Part shown: piece after piece, positions 26,298 through 35,236 of the stretch
How the letters are laid out: each line of letters opens with the position of its first letter
Numbering within the stretch: the stretch's first letter is position 1
NCBI GenBank assembly: GCA_011056645.1
Contig: DSEL01000152.1
Coordinates: forward strand, 1-36,485
Direction: 5' to 3'
Length of the DNA: 36,485 nucleotides
Source: Candidatus Atribacteria bacterium
GTDB taxonomy: Bacteria > Atribacterota > Phoenicimicrobiia > Phoenicimicrobiales > Phoenicimicrobiaceae
Translations under genes and position numbers: made by a program
The notes under the pieces: generated by a model
Databases searched by the model: none
What the model saw: the letters and a program-made list of their open reading frames with translations, nothing else
Told to the model about the DNA's origin: nothing

Positions 26298-26336
26298 TTA
26301 GTAAAGAAGTGAGGTAATAAATATTAAATTTCTAAT

Positions 26337-26365
26337 AAAATAACATACATATCTGAAAAAGTCAA
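26337..26365 (-). promoter_or_regulatory. Putative sigma-70 promoter of the lysine operon
   Basis: On the minus strand, TTGACT (26360-26365) and TATTTT (26337-26342) are 17 bases apart. The start would be near 26330, about 30 bases before the riboswitch aptamer. Confidence 0.65.
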
Positions 26366-26566
26366 AAAAAATATTAAATTTTTAAATATTTTTATTTAAA
26401 AATCGGAATAAACTACACAGTAATTTAATAATATTTGGATTTTTGTAAAAGCGGCTTTTCGGCAATTTCTTCTTTACTTTAAACGGATAATCAATTATTA
26501 TGTTTCTATATTTTGTAAGACATTGAATAATAAAAACAAAGGTGGTTTATAATTATTAAAAGTAAA

Positions 26567-27433
26567 TTGTTTGGTTTGGAAAAAAGTGGAGAAGATAAAC
26601 CTAATGTAGGAATTTTAATGATGATTATTGCCGCAATTTGTTTTACTTTAATGTCGGTAATAGTAAAATATATAGGTCATCTTCCTGTAATGGAGATAAC
26701 TTTTTTCCGCAATATACCCATTATATTATTCGTTCCTTTCATATTAAAGAATAAAAAAATCCCTTGTTGGGGAAACAATAAACCTCTTTTGTTATTACGC
26801 AGTTCGTTTTCTAGTTTTTCTGCAATAGCTTATTTTTATACGGTTACCGTGATGGTTTTAACAGATGCAATCACCATCAAGCAATTAAGTCCTATTTTAA
26901 TAATATTGCTATCTGCTATATTTTTAAGGGAAAAAGTAGACTTAAAAAAAATTATGATTTTTGTTATAACTTTTTTTGGAGCTTTATTTGTGGTTAAACC
27001 TGGATTTCACTTGAATATCTATCCAGCAGTTATCGCTTTATTGGGAGCAATCTCCACCGCTGGGTCACATATAGCTACACGTAGTCTACGATTGACCGAC
27101 CATCCCTTGGTTATCGTTAACTATTTTGGATATAGTGGTGGGTTAGTGTCTTTAGTCATATTACTTTGGCAAGGTAATTTTGTTATGCCTGATGCGGTAA
27201 GTATATTGGCTCTATTTTTACTGGGAATAGTGGGTTTGGGTGGACAATTTACTATGACCGAAGCATATCATCATGCACCAGCAAATTTAGTATCTTTGTA
27301 TCTCTATTTACAAATTGCCTTTGGTGCTTTAATCGGGTTATTATTTTTCAAGGAAATCCCTGATATATTCAGCATCTTTGGTTCATTTTTAATTATTATT
27401 AGTGGATATTTAAACTATAGACTAAATATTTGA
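26567..27433 (+). CDS. DMT-superfamily permease (EamA domains)
   Basis: Inner-membrane protein of about 288 residues with around ten hydrophobic helices and two EamA-like halves. The first half begins GILMMIIAAICFTLMSVIVKYI, and each half ends in the typical LREK(V/I) or FKE(I/P) helix boundary (SAIFLREKVDLKKI; GLLFFKEIPDIFSIFGS). Such proteins export or import small metabolites; the substrate cannot be predicted. TTG 26567 is the first ordinary start, but AAAGGTGG at 26538-26545 is too far upstream; an ATT at 26552 or 26555 would be at normal distance. It stands alone, divergent from the lysine operon, which hints at but does not prove an amino-acid role. Confidence 0.85.
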   Translation: MFGLEKSGEDKPNVGILMMIIAAICFTLMSVIVKYIGHLPVMEITFFRNIPIILFVPFILKNKKIPCWGNNKPLLLLRSSFSSFSAIAYFYTVTVMVLTDAITIKQLSPILIILLSAIFLREKVDLKKIMIFVITFFGALFVVKPGFHLNIYPAVIALLGAISTAGSHIATRSLRLTDHPLVIVNYFGYSGGLVSLVILLWQGNFVMPDAVSILALFLLGIVGLGGQFTMTEAYHHAPANLVSLYLYLQIAFGALIGLLFFKEIPDIFSIFGSFLIIISGYLNYRLNI

Positions 27434-27715
27434 ATAATATTTTTGAGATTAAGGGGAATTAAATGGAAGTTGCTGTTCCCAAACTAAATATCATTTTTTA
27501 CCTTTAGGTTTATATACTGCCTCTACCACCACAAGATTAGCGAGAATTAAAGACTAATTTACATGGTATATATTATTATAATAGCTTATAACTGGGAAAA
27601 TTTTAAAATAAATTAAAATTTATGCAGGGATTTTATATTTTTTGTAGTATGTAATATAATATAAAAAGAAATCTTATAATGAAAAAAAAGTCAAAAGCAA
27701 AAAAGAGGAACGAAA
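27434..27715 (+). other. Spacer between the DMT permease and the bifunctional nuclease gene
   Basis: AT-rich, 282 bases. On the minus strand a short open tail at about 27491-27550 reads LILANLVVVEAVYKPKGKK then stop. It vaguely recalls the end of Gfo/Idh oxidoreductases, but it is too short to call. No RNA gene was recognised. Confidence 0.35.
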
Positions 27716-28243
27716 ATGATTAGGGTAAAAATTTCCGGGGTAGCAATTGACCCGGTAACCAAAGGTTTTGTAGTAATTTTGAAAGACGAAACCGAAAAAA
27801 AGTGGCTTCCTATATGGGTTGGGCATTATGAAGCGAAGATGATTTCCTTGGCTTTGGAGAAAGTAAAACCAGTACGGCCTTTACCCCATGATTTAATAAA
27901 AAATATTATAGATTCCCTTGGTGTAACGGTAACAAGAGTGGTTATCTGTAATATTAAGGATAATACTTATTTCGCATCAGTTAGATTAAAAATACATCAA
28001 ACGGAAAAAGAAATTGATGCGAGGCCAAGTGACGCTATTGCTTTAGCTCTGAGAGTAGATGCTCCTATATATGTAACTAAAGAGGTATTGGATAAGGCTT
28101 CTACAGAGAAGATTAATTTGGAGAACGAAAAAGAAATAAAACTTGCTAAGTTACAACAAAGAATGGAGAAAGCAATAGAGATAGAAAATTATGAGGAAGC
28201 TGCTAAATTACGGGATCAAATCAGGAGTTTAGAAAAAAAATAA
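27716..28243 (+). CDS. Bifunctional nuclease family protein (DUF151) with C-terminal UVR motif
   Basis: A 175-residue protein. Residues 1-130 form the BFN/DUF151 domain: VAIDPVTKGFVVILKDETEKKWLPIWVGHYEA, then DNTYFASVRL and the conserved DARPSDAIALALRVDAPIYV. The end (about 140-175) is a charged helix pair, LQQRMEKAIEIENYEEAAKLRDQIRSLEK, matching the UVR motif seen in UvrB/UvrC and McsA. DUF151 proteins are widespread in thermophiles and anaerobes; nuclease activity is reported only for plant homologues, so the bacterial role is uncertain. The start follows AAAAGAGGAACGAAA. Confidence 0.9.
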   Translation: MIRVKISGVAIDPVTKGFVVILKDETEKKWLPIWVGHYEAKMISLALEKVKPVRPLPHDLIKNIIDSLGVTVTRVVICNIKDNTYFASVRLKIHQTEKEIDARPSDAIALALRVDAPIYVTKEVLDKASTEKINLENEKEIKLAKLQQRMEKAIEIENYEEAAKLRDQIRSLEKK

Positions 28244-28392
28244 TCTTTTTTCCCATTTTTCCCTCAAAAACTATTAATCCTCAAATAATGAAAACAAAAA
28301 GTATTAAATCAATTAAGAGTGGAAAAATATTCAATTACCATAAATTAAGAAAAAAATATATCAATTTCAAGGGAAAGGCGAAAAAATAGACG
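28244..28392 (+). other. AT-rich spacer before the B3/B4 remnant
   Basis: The 149 bases after the bifunctional nuclease gene are very AT-rich, without a convincing ORF, RNA fold or terminator apart from a short T-rich run at 28243-28265. Together with the decayed gene that follows, they make a 556-base stretch with no intact gene. Confidence 0.4.
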
Positions 28393-28744
28393 ATGAGGAA
28401 GATTAAGATAGATTCGGAGATTTTTACTCAATTTCCTGATTTTAAAAGAGGAATTATAGTTGTTAACGATATTGAAAATGCGCTAGGTAATAAAAGAATA
28501 AAAAACCTTTAAATAAAGAGATTGAAACGAGGATGAAAGAAGAATTAATGAAGCATCCCTTTGTAAAGGCTTGAGATAAAAGGTAATTTATTTTGATGAT
28601 AAAACATTGGCAGTAATGTGCAGAAGATGGAATTGGGAGGAAGCAAGAGATGAATTAGCAAAGCTACTCATTGAGCAATGCAAGGCAGAGTTAAATACAA
28701 ATTTAATGAATAGAAATAATAGTGAGATTGAAATAGATTTATAA
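28393..28744 (+). pseudogene. B3/B4 tRNA-binding-domain protein, degraded
   Basis: Three fragments in different frames add up to one short protein. ATG 28393 reads MRKIKIDSEIFTQFPDF, then KRGIIVVNDIENALGNK, and stops at 28510. A second piece, KEIETRMKEELMKHPFVKA, starts at 28515 and stops at 28572. A third, FDDKTLAVMCRRWNWEEARDELAKLL..., runs 28592-28744. The order and motifs (IDPEIFxxFPDxKxG..., DDxxLAVMxRRWNW) resemble stand-alone B3/B4-domain proteins related to part of the PheT chain. At least two frameshifts and a deletion before the last part indicate a dead gene, unless the assembly has errors. Confidence 0.65.
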
Positions 28745-28799
28745 ATTGTGTCAGGAGATAGATTACTGAGAAATAGAAAGAAGGGAGCAAAAACAAAAT

Positions 28800-29900
28800 A
28801 TGAAAAAAAATAAAAAGTATTTTCGTGATAGCTTAAGAGAGTTAAAACCTTATGATGCTCATGAAGTGCCTTATAAAATAAAATTAAACGCTAATGAAAA
28901 TCCCTATGGTTTATCGGAAGAAGATATTGAGGAAATATTAAACAAAGCCAAAAATATAGAATACTCTCGTTACCCTAACGCAAATTCGGTGAAGTTAAGT
29001 GAAATTGTTTCTTCTTTTTGGGGTTTAACTAAAAATAATATAGTTATAGGAAATGGCTCCGATGAACTGATTGATTATTTAGTCAAGGCTTTTTCTGAAA
29101 AGGGGAGGAGAATAATTACTACCGCTCCCTCTTTTGCCATGTATAAAATTTATTCCATGATTAACGGATCTAATTTCGTACAAATTCCTTTAAATCAGAG
29201 CAATTTTAGTTTAAATGAAGATAAAATTTTAATAGAGGCGAAAAAAGAAGATTCGTCCATGATTTTTATAGCTTACCCCAATGCCCCTACCGGAAATTAT
29301 TTTGCCGAGGATAAGATGATTAGAATAATTGAAGAATCAGGGTGCCTGGTGATAGTGGATGAGGCCTATTATGAGTTTGGAGAAAAGACTTTCATACCGC
29401 TTATTTCTCGATATGATAATTTAGCTATTCTCAGGACTTTTTCCAAGGCATACAGCATAGCCAGTTTGCGAGTAGGGTATTTACTTTCTAATCCTGAAAT
29501 TATTAATGAAGTGAGAAAGGTCAAAAGCCCTTTTAATGTTAATACTTTCTCCCAGATTGCTGCCCAGGTAGTTTTTCAAAATAAAGAAATATTAAAAGAT
29601 AACCTAAATAAGATTATTAAAGAACGCGAAAGATTAACAAACAGGATAAATAAAATCCCGCCTTTTAAGGCTTATCCTTCATGGACGAATTTTGTTTTGG
29701 TTGAAGTAGGCTCTAAAGAAAATTCAGACTTAGTTTATAATCATTTGCTAACACAAGGAATTTTAGTGCAGACAGTTTCTGACCCGATTTTTTCAGCCTC
29801 CAGATATTTTTTGCGTATTACTGTGGGTAAGAGAGAGGAGAATGATATTTTAATTAAAGGTTTAGAAAATGTGTCAAGGGTTCGTCCCTTAACACACTAA
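28800..29900 (+). CDS. hisC: Histidinol-phosphate aminotransferase
   Basis: PLP aminotransferase of histidine synthesis. The 366 residues show [46 protein letters not shown] and the PLP lysine motif [17 protein letters not shown] near residues 219-235. ATG 28800 follows AAGGGAGC. No other his genes are in the window. The final codons (VSRVRPLTH) are encoded by a hairpin-forming sequence (29871-29895), so the C-terminus may have been changed by a repeat element. Related aromatic aminotransferases are the main alternative. Confidence 0.88.
   Translation: MKKNKKYFRDSLRELKPYDAHEVPYKIKLNANENPYGLSEEDIEEILNKAKNIEYSRYPNANSVKLSEIVSSFWGLTKNNIVIGNGSDELIDYLVKAFSEKGRRIITTAPSFAMYKIYSMINGSNFVQIPLNQSNFSLNEDKILIEAKKEDSSMIFIAYPNAPTGNYFAEDKMIRIIEESGCLVIVDEAYYEFGEKTFIPLISRYDNLAILRTFSKAYSIASLRVGYLLSNPEIINEVRKVKSPFNVNTFSQIAAQVVFQNKEILKDNLNKIIKERERLTNRINKIPPFKAYPSWTNFVLVEVGSKENSDLVYNHLLTQGILVQTVSDPIFSASRYFLRITVGKREENDILIKGLENVSRVRPLTH
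29871..29895 (+). repeat. Inverted repeat at the 3' end of hisC
   Basis: GTGTCAAGGG (29871-29880) and CCCTTAACAC (29886-29895) pair with one mismatch around TTCGT. There is no T run after it. It encodes the last residues of HisC, and clpB begins 18 bases further on. Confidence 0.55.
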
Positions 29901-29913
29901 AGGAGAGATAAAG

Positions 29914-32511
29914 ATGATTAAATTTGACAAGTTTACCATCAAAGCTCAGGAAGCAATTGGTGAAGCACAACAAATTGCTGCTAATTATAACCATCAAGAG
30001 ATAAAAAGTGAACATCTTTTACTTGCTTTAATTAATCAGAAAGAGGGAGTTATTCCTTCGATATTGCATAAGTTAGAAGTTAGCTCCGCAGAACTTAAAG
30101 CAAAATTAGAGCGGAGATTGGAAACAATTCCTAAAGTTTATGGAGGTGGAGGAGGGCAACAATATATTGGAAATGAACTTAATGAAATATTAAGTGCGTC
30201 TCAACGGGAAGCTCAAAAAGTAAAAGATGAATACGTAAGCACAGAACATCTATTCATGGCTTTAGTCGAAGCGGAAGGAACCAGGGTCAGTGATTTATTA
30301 AAAGAAGAGGGGATTGACCAAGATAAAATTTATCAGGCTATGTTAAATATTCGAGGAAGCCAAAGGGTGACCGATCAAAATCCGGAAGAGAAATATCAAG
30401 CTTTACAACGTTATTCTCGAGATTTAACGGAGTTAGCCAGTAGAGGAAAACTTGATCCAGTTATTGGGAGAGATGAAGAAATAAGAAAAGTGATGCAAAT
30501 TCTCTCCCGTCGTACGAAGAATAATCCTATGTTAATAGGCGAGCCTGGCGTAGGAAAAACTGCTATTGCTGAAGGACTATCTCAAAGAATTGTAAAAGGA
30601 GATATCCCAGAAGGTTTAAAGAATAAGAGAATAATAGTTCTGGATATAAGTTCCATGGTAGCAGGTGCAAAATATAGAGGAGAATTTGAAGACCGTCTAA
30701 AAGCAGTTTTAAAAGAAGTTCAGGAATCTGAAGGGGGAATCATTGTTTTTATCGATGAAATTCATACCCTGGTTGGAGCAGGAGCAGCAGAAGGGGCTAT
30801 AGATGCATCCAACATGTTAAAGCCGGCTTTAGCAAGGGGAGAATTACACTGCATTGGTGCAACTACCTTAAAAGAATATAAAAAATATATTGAAAAAGAT
30901 GCAGCTTTAGAGCGCCGTTTTCAACCTGTACTGATTAAAGAACCCTCTGTCGAAGATACTATCGCTATTTTAAGAGGTTTAAAAGAAAGATACGAAGTAC
31001 ATCATGGGGTAAAAATTAAAGATTCAGCTTTAATTGCAGCAGCTATCTTATCTGATCGATATATTGCAGATAGATTTTTACCCGATAAAGCGATCGATTT
31101 AGTTGATGAATCAGCTGCCAGTCTAAGAATAGAGATTGATAGCATGCCCATCGAAATAGATGAAGTGGAGAGAAAGATTATTCAATTAGAGGTTGAAAAA
31201 CAAGCTCTAAAGAAAGAAAAAGATACCAGTTCCCAAGAACGATTAAAAAAGATAGAAAAAGAATTAAGCTCCCTTAAAGAAAAAAGGGATAGCCTGAAAT
31301 TGCATTGGAATAACGAAAAAGAATATATTCAAAAAATTCATGAGATAAAAAGTAATATTGAAAAATCTAAATTAGAAGCCGAAAAAACAGAGAGAGAAGG
31401 GAATCTAAATCGCGTTGCCGAGCTAAGGTATGGTGTATTACCGCAGCTTGAAAAAAAATTGGAGGAAGAAAATAAAAAGTTAGTTTCTTTGCAAAAAGAA
31501 AGCAAGATGCTTAAAGAAGAAGTGGATGAAGAAGACATTGCAGAGGTTGTCTCCAAATGGACCGGTATCCCGGTTGGCCGACTGATGGAAGGTGAAGCGA
31601 ATAAATTAGTCAGGATGGAAGAAGAGCTTACCAAAAGAGTGGTTGGACAAGAAGAAGCGATTAGATTAATTTCCAATGCTATCAGAAGATCTCGAGTGGG
31701 GATAGCCGACCCCAATAGACCGGTAGGGTCATTTATTTTTATGGGACCTACAGGGGTAGGGAAAACCGAACTTGCTCGGAGTTTGGCCGATTTTTTATTT
31801 AATGATGAAAACACCTTGGTACGTATCGATATGTCTGAATATATGGAGAGGCACAGTGTAGCCCGGTTAATCGGAGCCCCACCCGGCTATGTAGGATATG
31901 AAGAAGGTGGCCAACTTACTGAAATTGTCAGACGAAAACCTTATTCAGTTATTCTCTTTGATGAAATTGAGAAAGCCCATCCCGACGTTTTTAATGTTTT
32001 ATTACAGATTTTAGATGACGGCCGCCTAACTGACGGACAGGGAAGGGTAGTTAATTTTAAAAATTCTATTTTGATAATGACTTCGAATATTGGAAGTCAG
32101 TGGATTTACGACATGAATAAGGAGAATAGAGAGTCTGTCCTGCAGAAAGTAAACGATTCTCTTCGTGAGCACTTTAAACCAGAATTTTTAAATAGAATAG
32201 ACGAGATAATCATCTTTAACAATTTAGATAAAGAAGAGATTATTAAAATTGTGGATATTCAGTTGAATATTCTAAGGGAGAGATTGCAGAGTAAGAAGAT
32301 TGGTTTGAATGTAACTAATCAAGTAAAGGAATTTTTAGCCACCAAAGGGTATGACCCTCACTATGGTGCTCGACCCTTAAAGAGAACCATTCAAAGATAC
32401 CTTCAGGATCCTTTGGCTTCGCAGATGTTGGAGGGAGTTTTTAAAGATGGGGATCAATTAGAGGCTGATTTGGATAAAACAAATGAGAAAGTAGTTTTTA
32501 AGAAAATGTAA
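29914..32511 (+). CDS. clpB: ATP-dependent disaggregase ClpB
   Basis: Hexameric AAA+ chaperone that works with DnaK to resolubilise aggregates. The 865 residues contain, in order: two Clp-N repeats (about 1-145), first ATPase with Walker [10 protein letters not shown] near 209 and Walker [10 protein letters not shown], the long coiled-coil middle domain (about 405-530) that separates ClpB from ClpA/ClpC, then the second ATPase with GPTGVGKTE near 611 and [15 protein letters not shown], and the C-terminal domain [26 protein letters not shown] precedes the ATG. It is 13 bases after hisC and no CIRCE operator was seen, so its heat regulation is not obvious here. Confidence 0.97.
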   Translation: MIKFDKFTIKAQEAIGEAQQIAANYNHQEIKSEHLLLALINQKEGVIPSILHKLEVSSAELKAKLERRLETIPKVYGGGGGQQYIGNELNEILSASQREAQKVKDEYVSTEHLFMALVEAEGTRVSDLLKEEGIDQDKIYQAMLNIRGSQRVTDQNPEEKYQALQRYSRDLTELASRGKLDPVIGRDEEIRKVMQILSRRTKNNPMLIGEPGVGKTAIAEGLSQRIVKGDIPEGLKNKRIIVLDISSMVAGAKYRGEFEDRLKAVLKEVQESEGGIIVFIDEIHTLVGAGAAEGAIDASNMLKPALARGELHCIGATTLKEYKKYIEKDAALERRFQPVLIKEPSVEDTIAILRGLKERYEVHHGVKIKDSALIAAAILSDRYIADRFLPDKAIDLVDESAASLRIEIDSMPIEIDEVERKIIQLEVEKQALKKEKDTSSQERLKKIEKELSSLKEKRDSLKLHWNNEKEYIQKIHEIKSNIEKSKLEAEKTEREGNLNRVAELRYGVLPQLEKKLEEENKKLVSLQKESKMLKEEVDEEDIAEVVSKWTGIPVGRLMEGEANKLVRMEEELTKRVVGQEEAIRLISNAIRRSRVGIADPNRPVGSFIFMGPTGVGKTELARSLADFLFNDENTLVRIDMSEYMERHSVARLIGAPPGYVGYEEGGQLTEIVRRKPYSVILFDEIEKAHPDVFNVLLQILDDGRLTDGQGRVVNFKNSILIMTSNIGSQWIYDMNKENRESVLQKVNDSLREHFKPEFLNRIDEIIIFNNLDKEEIIKIVDIQLNILRERLQSKKIGLNVTNQVKEFLATKGYDPHYGARPLKRTIQRYLQDPLASQMLEGVFKDGDQLEADLDKTNEKVVFKKM

Positions 32512-32545
32512 ATTTGAGGAGTTAGCGGTTGTAATAATATATTTC

Positions 32546-33340
32546 TTAAACGAAAATATTTTTGTTTTTATTAAGTAAAAAAAGATAAGAAATTGATATA
32601 CAATAAGTTGCCACGAAACCTAAATTTAACCCAAGCTTTGGGAGTAGATACCAACAAGAAATATAAAAAACCAGCAAAGCGCTTACACTAAGAGAAAATC
32701 CATAAATTACCGAAGGATATAAATTTTTTTGCTCTTCAAAATGCAAAACAACTATTAAAGCAAATAATGTAGATGGAAAAGAGCTCAAAATCCCCGCCCA
32801 CCTGCTTCCAGTAATGGAAGCAATTTCCGTAAGTATCGAAATGATAATTCCTGCTATTAATCCCCTAATTAAAAGCTTCACAATAGAATTTTTATTATTT
32901 TTCTTCATTATTTTCTCTATTTTTATTTTTTTTAAAATAAAAATATTCATAAAAAATATGATGAAGAATATCATAGCAGCCGAAAGAAGATTGAAATTTA
33001 ATTTATAAATCAAATAACCGGAGCTCAAAAAAGAAATAAATCCCATAAATGAGGAAGCAGTAATAGAAATTAAATTATTTTTTGGATGGAGGTATTTTCC
33101 GGTCATCAGATAAAAAAAACAGAATAATATGGAAGAGGATAGAGCTGAAATACCCCAGGGGATTCCGCTAACCAAAAAGGATATTCCCTCTTGATAAGAA
33201 ATAAAATAAACCGATAAACCCGCTCCCAAGGGAAGTCCTGAAAATATTCCTCCTAAGACCGGGTTAACTCGGGTTGAAATTTCAGCTAATAGCACAACGA
33301 TGATCGTTGAAATTAATATTTTTATTAAGATTAGATTCAT
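32546..33340 (-). CDS. Unknown polytopic membrane protein with an internal duplication
   Basis: Family not recognised. The 264 residues contain about eight to ten hydrophobic helices. Two halves resemble each other: near the N-terminus IIVVLLAEISTRVNPVLGG followed by IFSGLPLGAGLSVYFISYQEG, and from about residue 158 GIIISILTEIASITGSRWAG followed by ILSSFPSTLFALIVVLHFEE. Each has an acidic Glu in a helix, then G(I/G)xS(G/F)xP and a helix ending in an acidic turn. A short lysine-rich loop at about 137-152 links the halves. The fold suggests an inverted or direct-repeat transporter, but no substrate can be named. It lies between convergent clpB and the TRAP genes, 63 bases beyond dctM and possibly in its transcript. 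Confidence 0.75.
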   Translation of the reverse strand: MNLILIKILISTIIVVLLAEISTRVNPVLGGIFSGLPLGAGLSVYFISYQEGISFLVSGIPWGISALSSSILFCFFYLMTGKYLHPKNNLISITASSFMGFISFLSSGYLIYKLNFNLLSAAMIFFIIFFMNIFILKKIKIEKIMKKNNKNSIVKLLIRGLIAGIIISILTEIASITGSRWAGILSSFPSTLFALIVVLHFEEQKNLYPSVIYGFSLSVSALLVFYISCWYLLPKLGLNLGFVATYCISISYLFLLNKNKNIFV

Positions 33341-33403
33341 TTAAATCTTGCCCTTCTAGTAATGATTTATAAACTAATATAGTTTGATAAATTAGTTCGT
33401 TTT

Positions 33404-34693
33404 TTAGGGAATGTAAAGTCCTGAAGCCACAGGAACATATAGACTGATTTGGGGTAAGAAAGTAAGGAAAATTAAGCCTAATATAGCTGCTACTACATAT
33501 ATCCATACTTCTTTAGCGACTTTGTCTAAAGTACTGTTTATTAAATTTGCTCCTACGTATAGGTTAACTGCGACTGGTGGAGTAATCTGTCCAATAGCTA
33601 GGGCAACCACAAAGATGATTCCGAAGAATAACAAATCGATATGGTAGTAATTCAGTATAGGAATAAAGATCGGCATAAAGACATAAATAATAGAAATTGC
33701 ATCAAGAAACATTCCGGCAATAATGATAGCTAAATTTGCCAGAAGCAGCACGGCTATAGGAGTTTTGGCTATAGCAATAATACTCTTGGCCATGATATCT
33801 ATTACTCCTAAAACAGCAGAGGCGATGGAGAATTGAGTAGCAAAAGTAACCACAAACATAACGACTGAAGAAGTAATAACCGTACCCACCAATGCTTCGT
33901 AAAGCCCTTTAAGTGTGAGGGTTTTGTAAACAAAAAATCCAACAAAAATGCTATAAAATACCGCAAAAACAGCGGCTTCCGTGGGAGTGGCGATGCCGGC
34001 ATATATTCCTCCCAGGATTATAACTGGTGCAAGTAAGGCCCAAAAAGCGTCTTTGGTGGTTATTAAAATCTCTTTTATTGTTCCCCTTTCTTTTATTCCC
34101 CGAAAATTTCTTTTTTTAGAAATAAAATAAGCAGCTACCATTAAAAATAAGCCGATAATTATACCAGGGATAATTCCTCCTAAAAAAAGTGCTCCCACGG
34201 ATACGCCAGTTACATTTCCATATATAATAAAAGCTATACTGGGTGGAATAATGATAGCCAGCCCACTAGCCGCAGCAATGGTGGCAGCTGAAAAATTTTT
34301 ATCATACTTTTGGTAAATCATCACCGGAATAATGGTTAAGCCTACCGCAGCTGTAGTTGCCGGACCAGAGCCGGAAACAGCTCCCCAAAAAAGGCAGGTC
34401 AGAATCCCAGCAATAGCTAAACCTCCGGTTGCCCTTCCTACAAGAATTGTGGCCAGGTTAGAAATTTTTTCTGCAAGTTTTGCTTTTTGCATTAAAATGC
34501 CGGCGAGAACAAAGAAGGGGATAGCAATTAAGGGGAATTTAGCAATACCCGATGCAAAATTTCTGGAAATCATAGTAACCCCCAGGCCATATTTCCATAT
34601 AGAAAATACTGCTGCAAATCCCACCGATGTTCCGATAGGAACACCTATCAAAAGAAGAAGAGCGAAAATTCCAAAAAGAGTAAATATTTGCAT
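33404..34693 (-). CDS. dctM: TRAP transporter, large permease subunit (DctM)
   Basis: The 429-residue channel subunit of a tripartite ATP-independent periplasmic transporter, driven by an ion gradient. It has about 12 hydrophobic segments and family signatures PLIAIPFFVLAGILMQKA, GAVSGSGPATTAAVG, IIPPSIAFIIYG, GIATPTEAAVFAVFY and the late ITPPVAVNLYVGA. Its ATG overlaps the dctQ stop (TAATG-like), which fits coupled translation of the two membrane parts. The C-terminus is normal. No substrate can be read from this chain. Confidence 0.95.
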   Translation of the reverse strand: MQIFTLFGIFALLLLIGVPIGTSVGFAAVFSIWKYGLGVTMISRNFASGIAKFPLIAIPFFVLAGILMQKAKLAEKISNLATILVGRATGGLAIAGILTCLFWGAVSGSGPATTAAVGLTIIPVMIYQKYDKNFSAATIAAASGLAIIIPPSIAFIIYGNVTGVSVGALFLGGIIPGIIIGLFLMVAAYFISKKRNFRGIKERGTIKEILITTKDAFWALLAPVIILGGIYAGIATPTEAAVFAVFYSIFVGFFVYKTLTLKGLYEALVGTVITSSVVMFVVTFATQFSIASAVLGVIDIMAKSIIAIAKTPIAVLLLANLAIIIAGMFLDAISIIYVFMPIFIPILNYYHIDLLFFGIIFVVALAIGQITPPVAVNLYVGANLINSTLDKVAKEVWIYVVAAILGLIFLTFLPQISLYVPVASGLYIP

Positions 34694-35175
34694 TATTCCG
34701 CCTCCTCTCCTTCAATTTTTTTTAATTCAATTTTTAATCCCCTATAAATATTTTTAAAAATAAAGACGGAAAATATAGGAATGCCGATAATATACATCCA
34801 TTCGGGAATTCTTAAGGCTTCGCTTTCCATATGAAAAATGGTTAGGTCCATATAGATTTCTCTAAAGGCATAATAATTAACAATTAAAAAAAGAAGAGTA
34901 CTTAAAGATGCTGAAATAAAAGCCGCAATTTTTTTAAGAGTCTTTGGTAATTTGTCATAGACAGTCACCACTCCCAGGTGAGCACCTTTTTCAAAGGCGA
35001 TAGCAATACCTAAAACAGTAACCCATACAAAAAAATGAACCGTAACTTCTTCGGTGAAGGCAAAAGAAAGATGAAGAATTTTTCTGCTTAAGACGTTTAT
35101 AAAGGCAATCGATGCCATGATAAAAAGTAAAATTGCTGAAATTAATTCCTCAATTTTTAATTTTTTTCCTCCCAT
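34693..35175 (-). CDS. dctQ: TRAP transporter, small permease subunit (DctQ)
   Basis: The 160-residue, four-helix partner of DctM. Helices lie at about residues 9-30, 45-65, 85-107 and 127-147. The segment FAFTEEVTVHFFVWVTVLGIAIAFEKGAHLGV is typical: the E(E/L)...W...LG.A.A...G.H pattern of DctQ. It lies between the dctP and dctM genes, on the same strand. A hairpin separates it from dctP, so it is probably made at a lower level than the binding protein. Confidence 0.92.
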   Translation of the reverse strand: MGGKKLKIEELISAILLFIMASIAFINVLSRKILHLSFAFTEEVTVHFFVWVTVLGIAIAFEKGAHLGVVTVYDKLPKTLKKIAAFISASLSTLLFLIVNYYAFREIYMDLTIFHMESEALRIPEWMYIIGIPIFSVFIFKNIYRGLKIELKKIEGEEAE

Positions 35176-35192
35176 TCATTCCTCCATTTTTT

Positions 35193-35223
35193 AAAAAGAG
35201 GGGGTATAAAACCCCCTCTTTTT
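35193..35223 (-). terminator. Hairpin between dctP and dctQ
   Basis: A perfect 13-bp inverted repeat, AAAAAGAGGGGGT with ACCCCCTCTTTTT, encloses 5 bases. On the minus strand it ends in TTTTT, as an intrinsic terminator would. Within a TRAP operon it is probably a partial terminator or RNA stabiliser that keeps the periplasmic protein more abundant than the permeases. Confidence 0.75.
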
Positions 35224-35236
35224 AGTCTCTGGTGTA

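Noticed and set aside
27491-27550. Possible Gfo/Idh oxidoreductase tail on the minus strand
   Set aside because: About 20 residues only, with no supporting upstream fragment.
29896-29913. CIRCE or other heat-shock operator before clpB
   Set aside because: The gap is only 13 bases and contains just a ribosome-binding site; no TTAGCACTC-type repeat was seen.
31338-31814. 158-residue minus-strand ORF
   Set aside because: Serine-rich antisense shadow of the clpB coiled-coil and second ATPase region.
34332-34757. 141-residue plus-strand ORF
   Set aside because: Antisense shadow of dctM and the end of dctQ, with no family resemblance.
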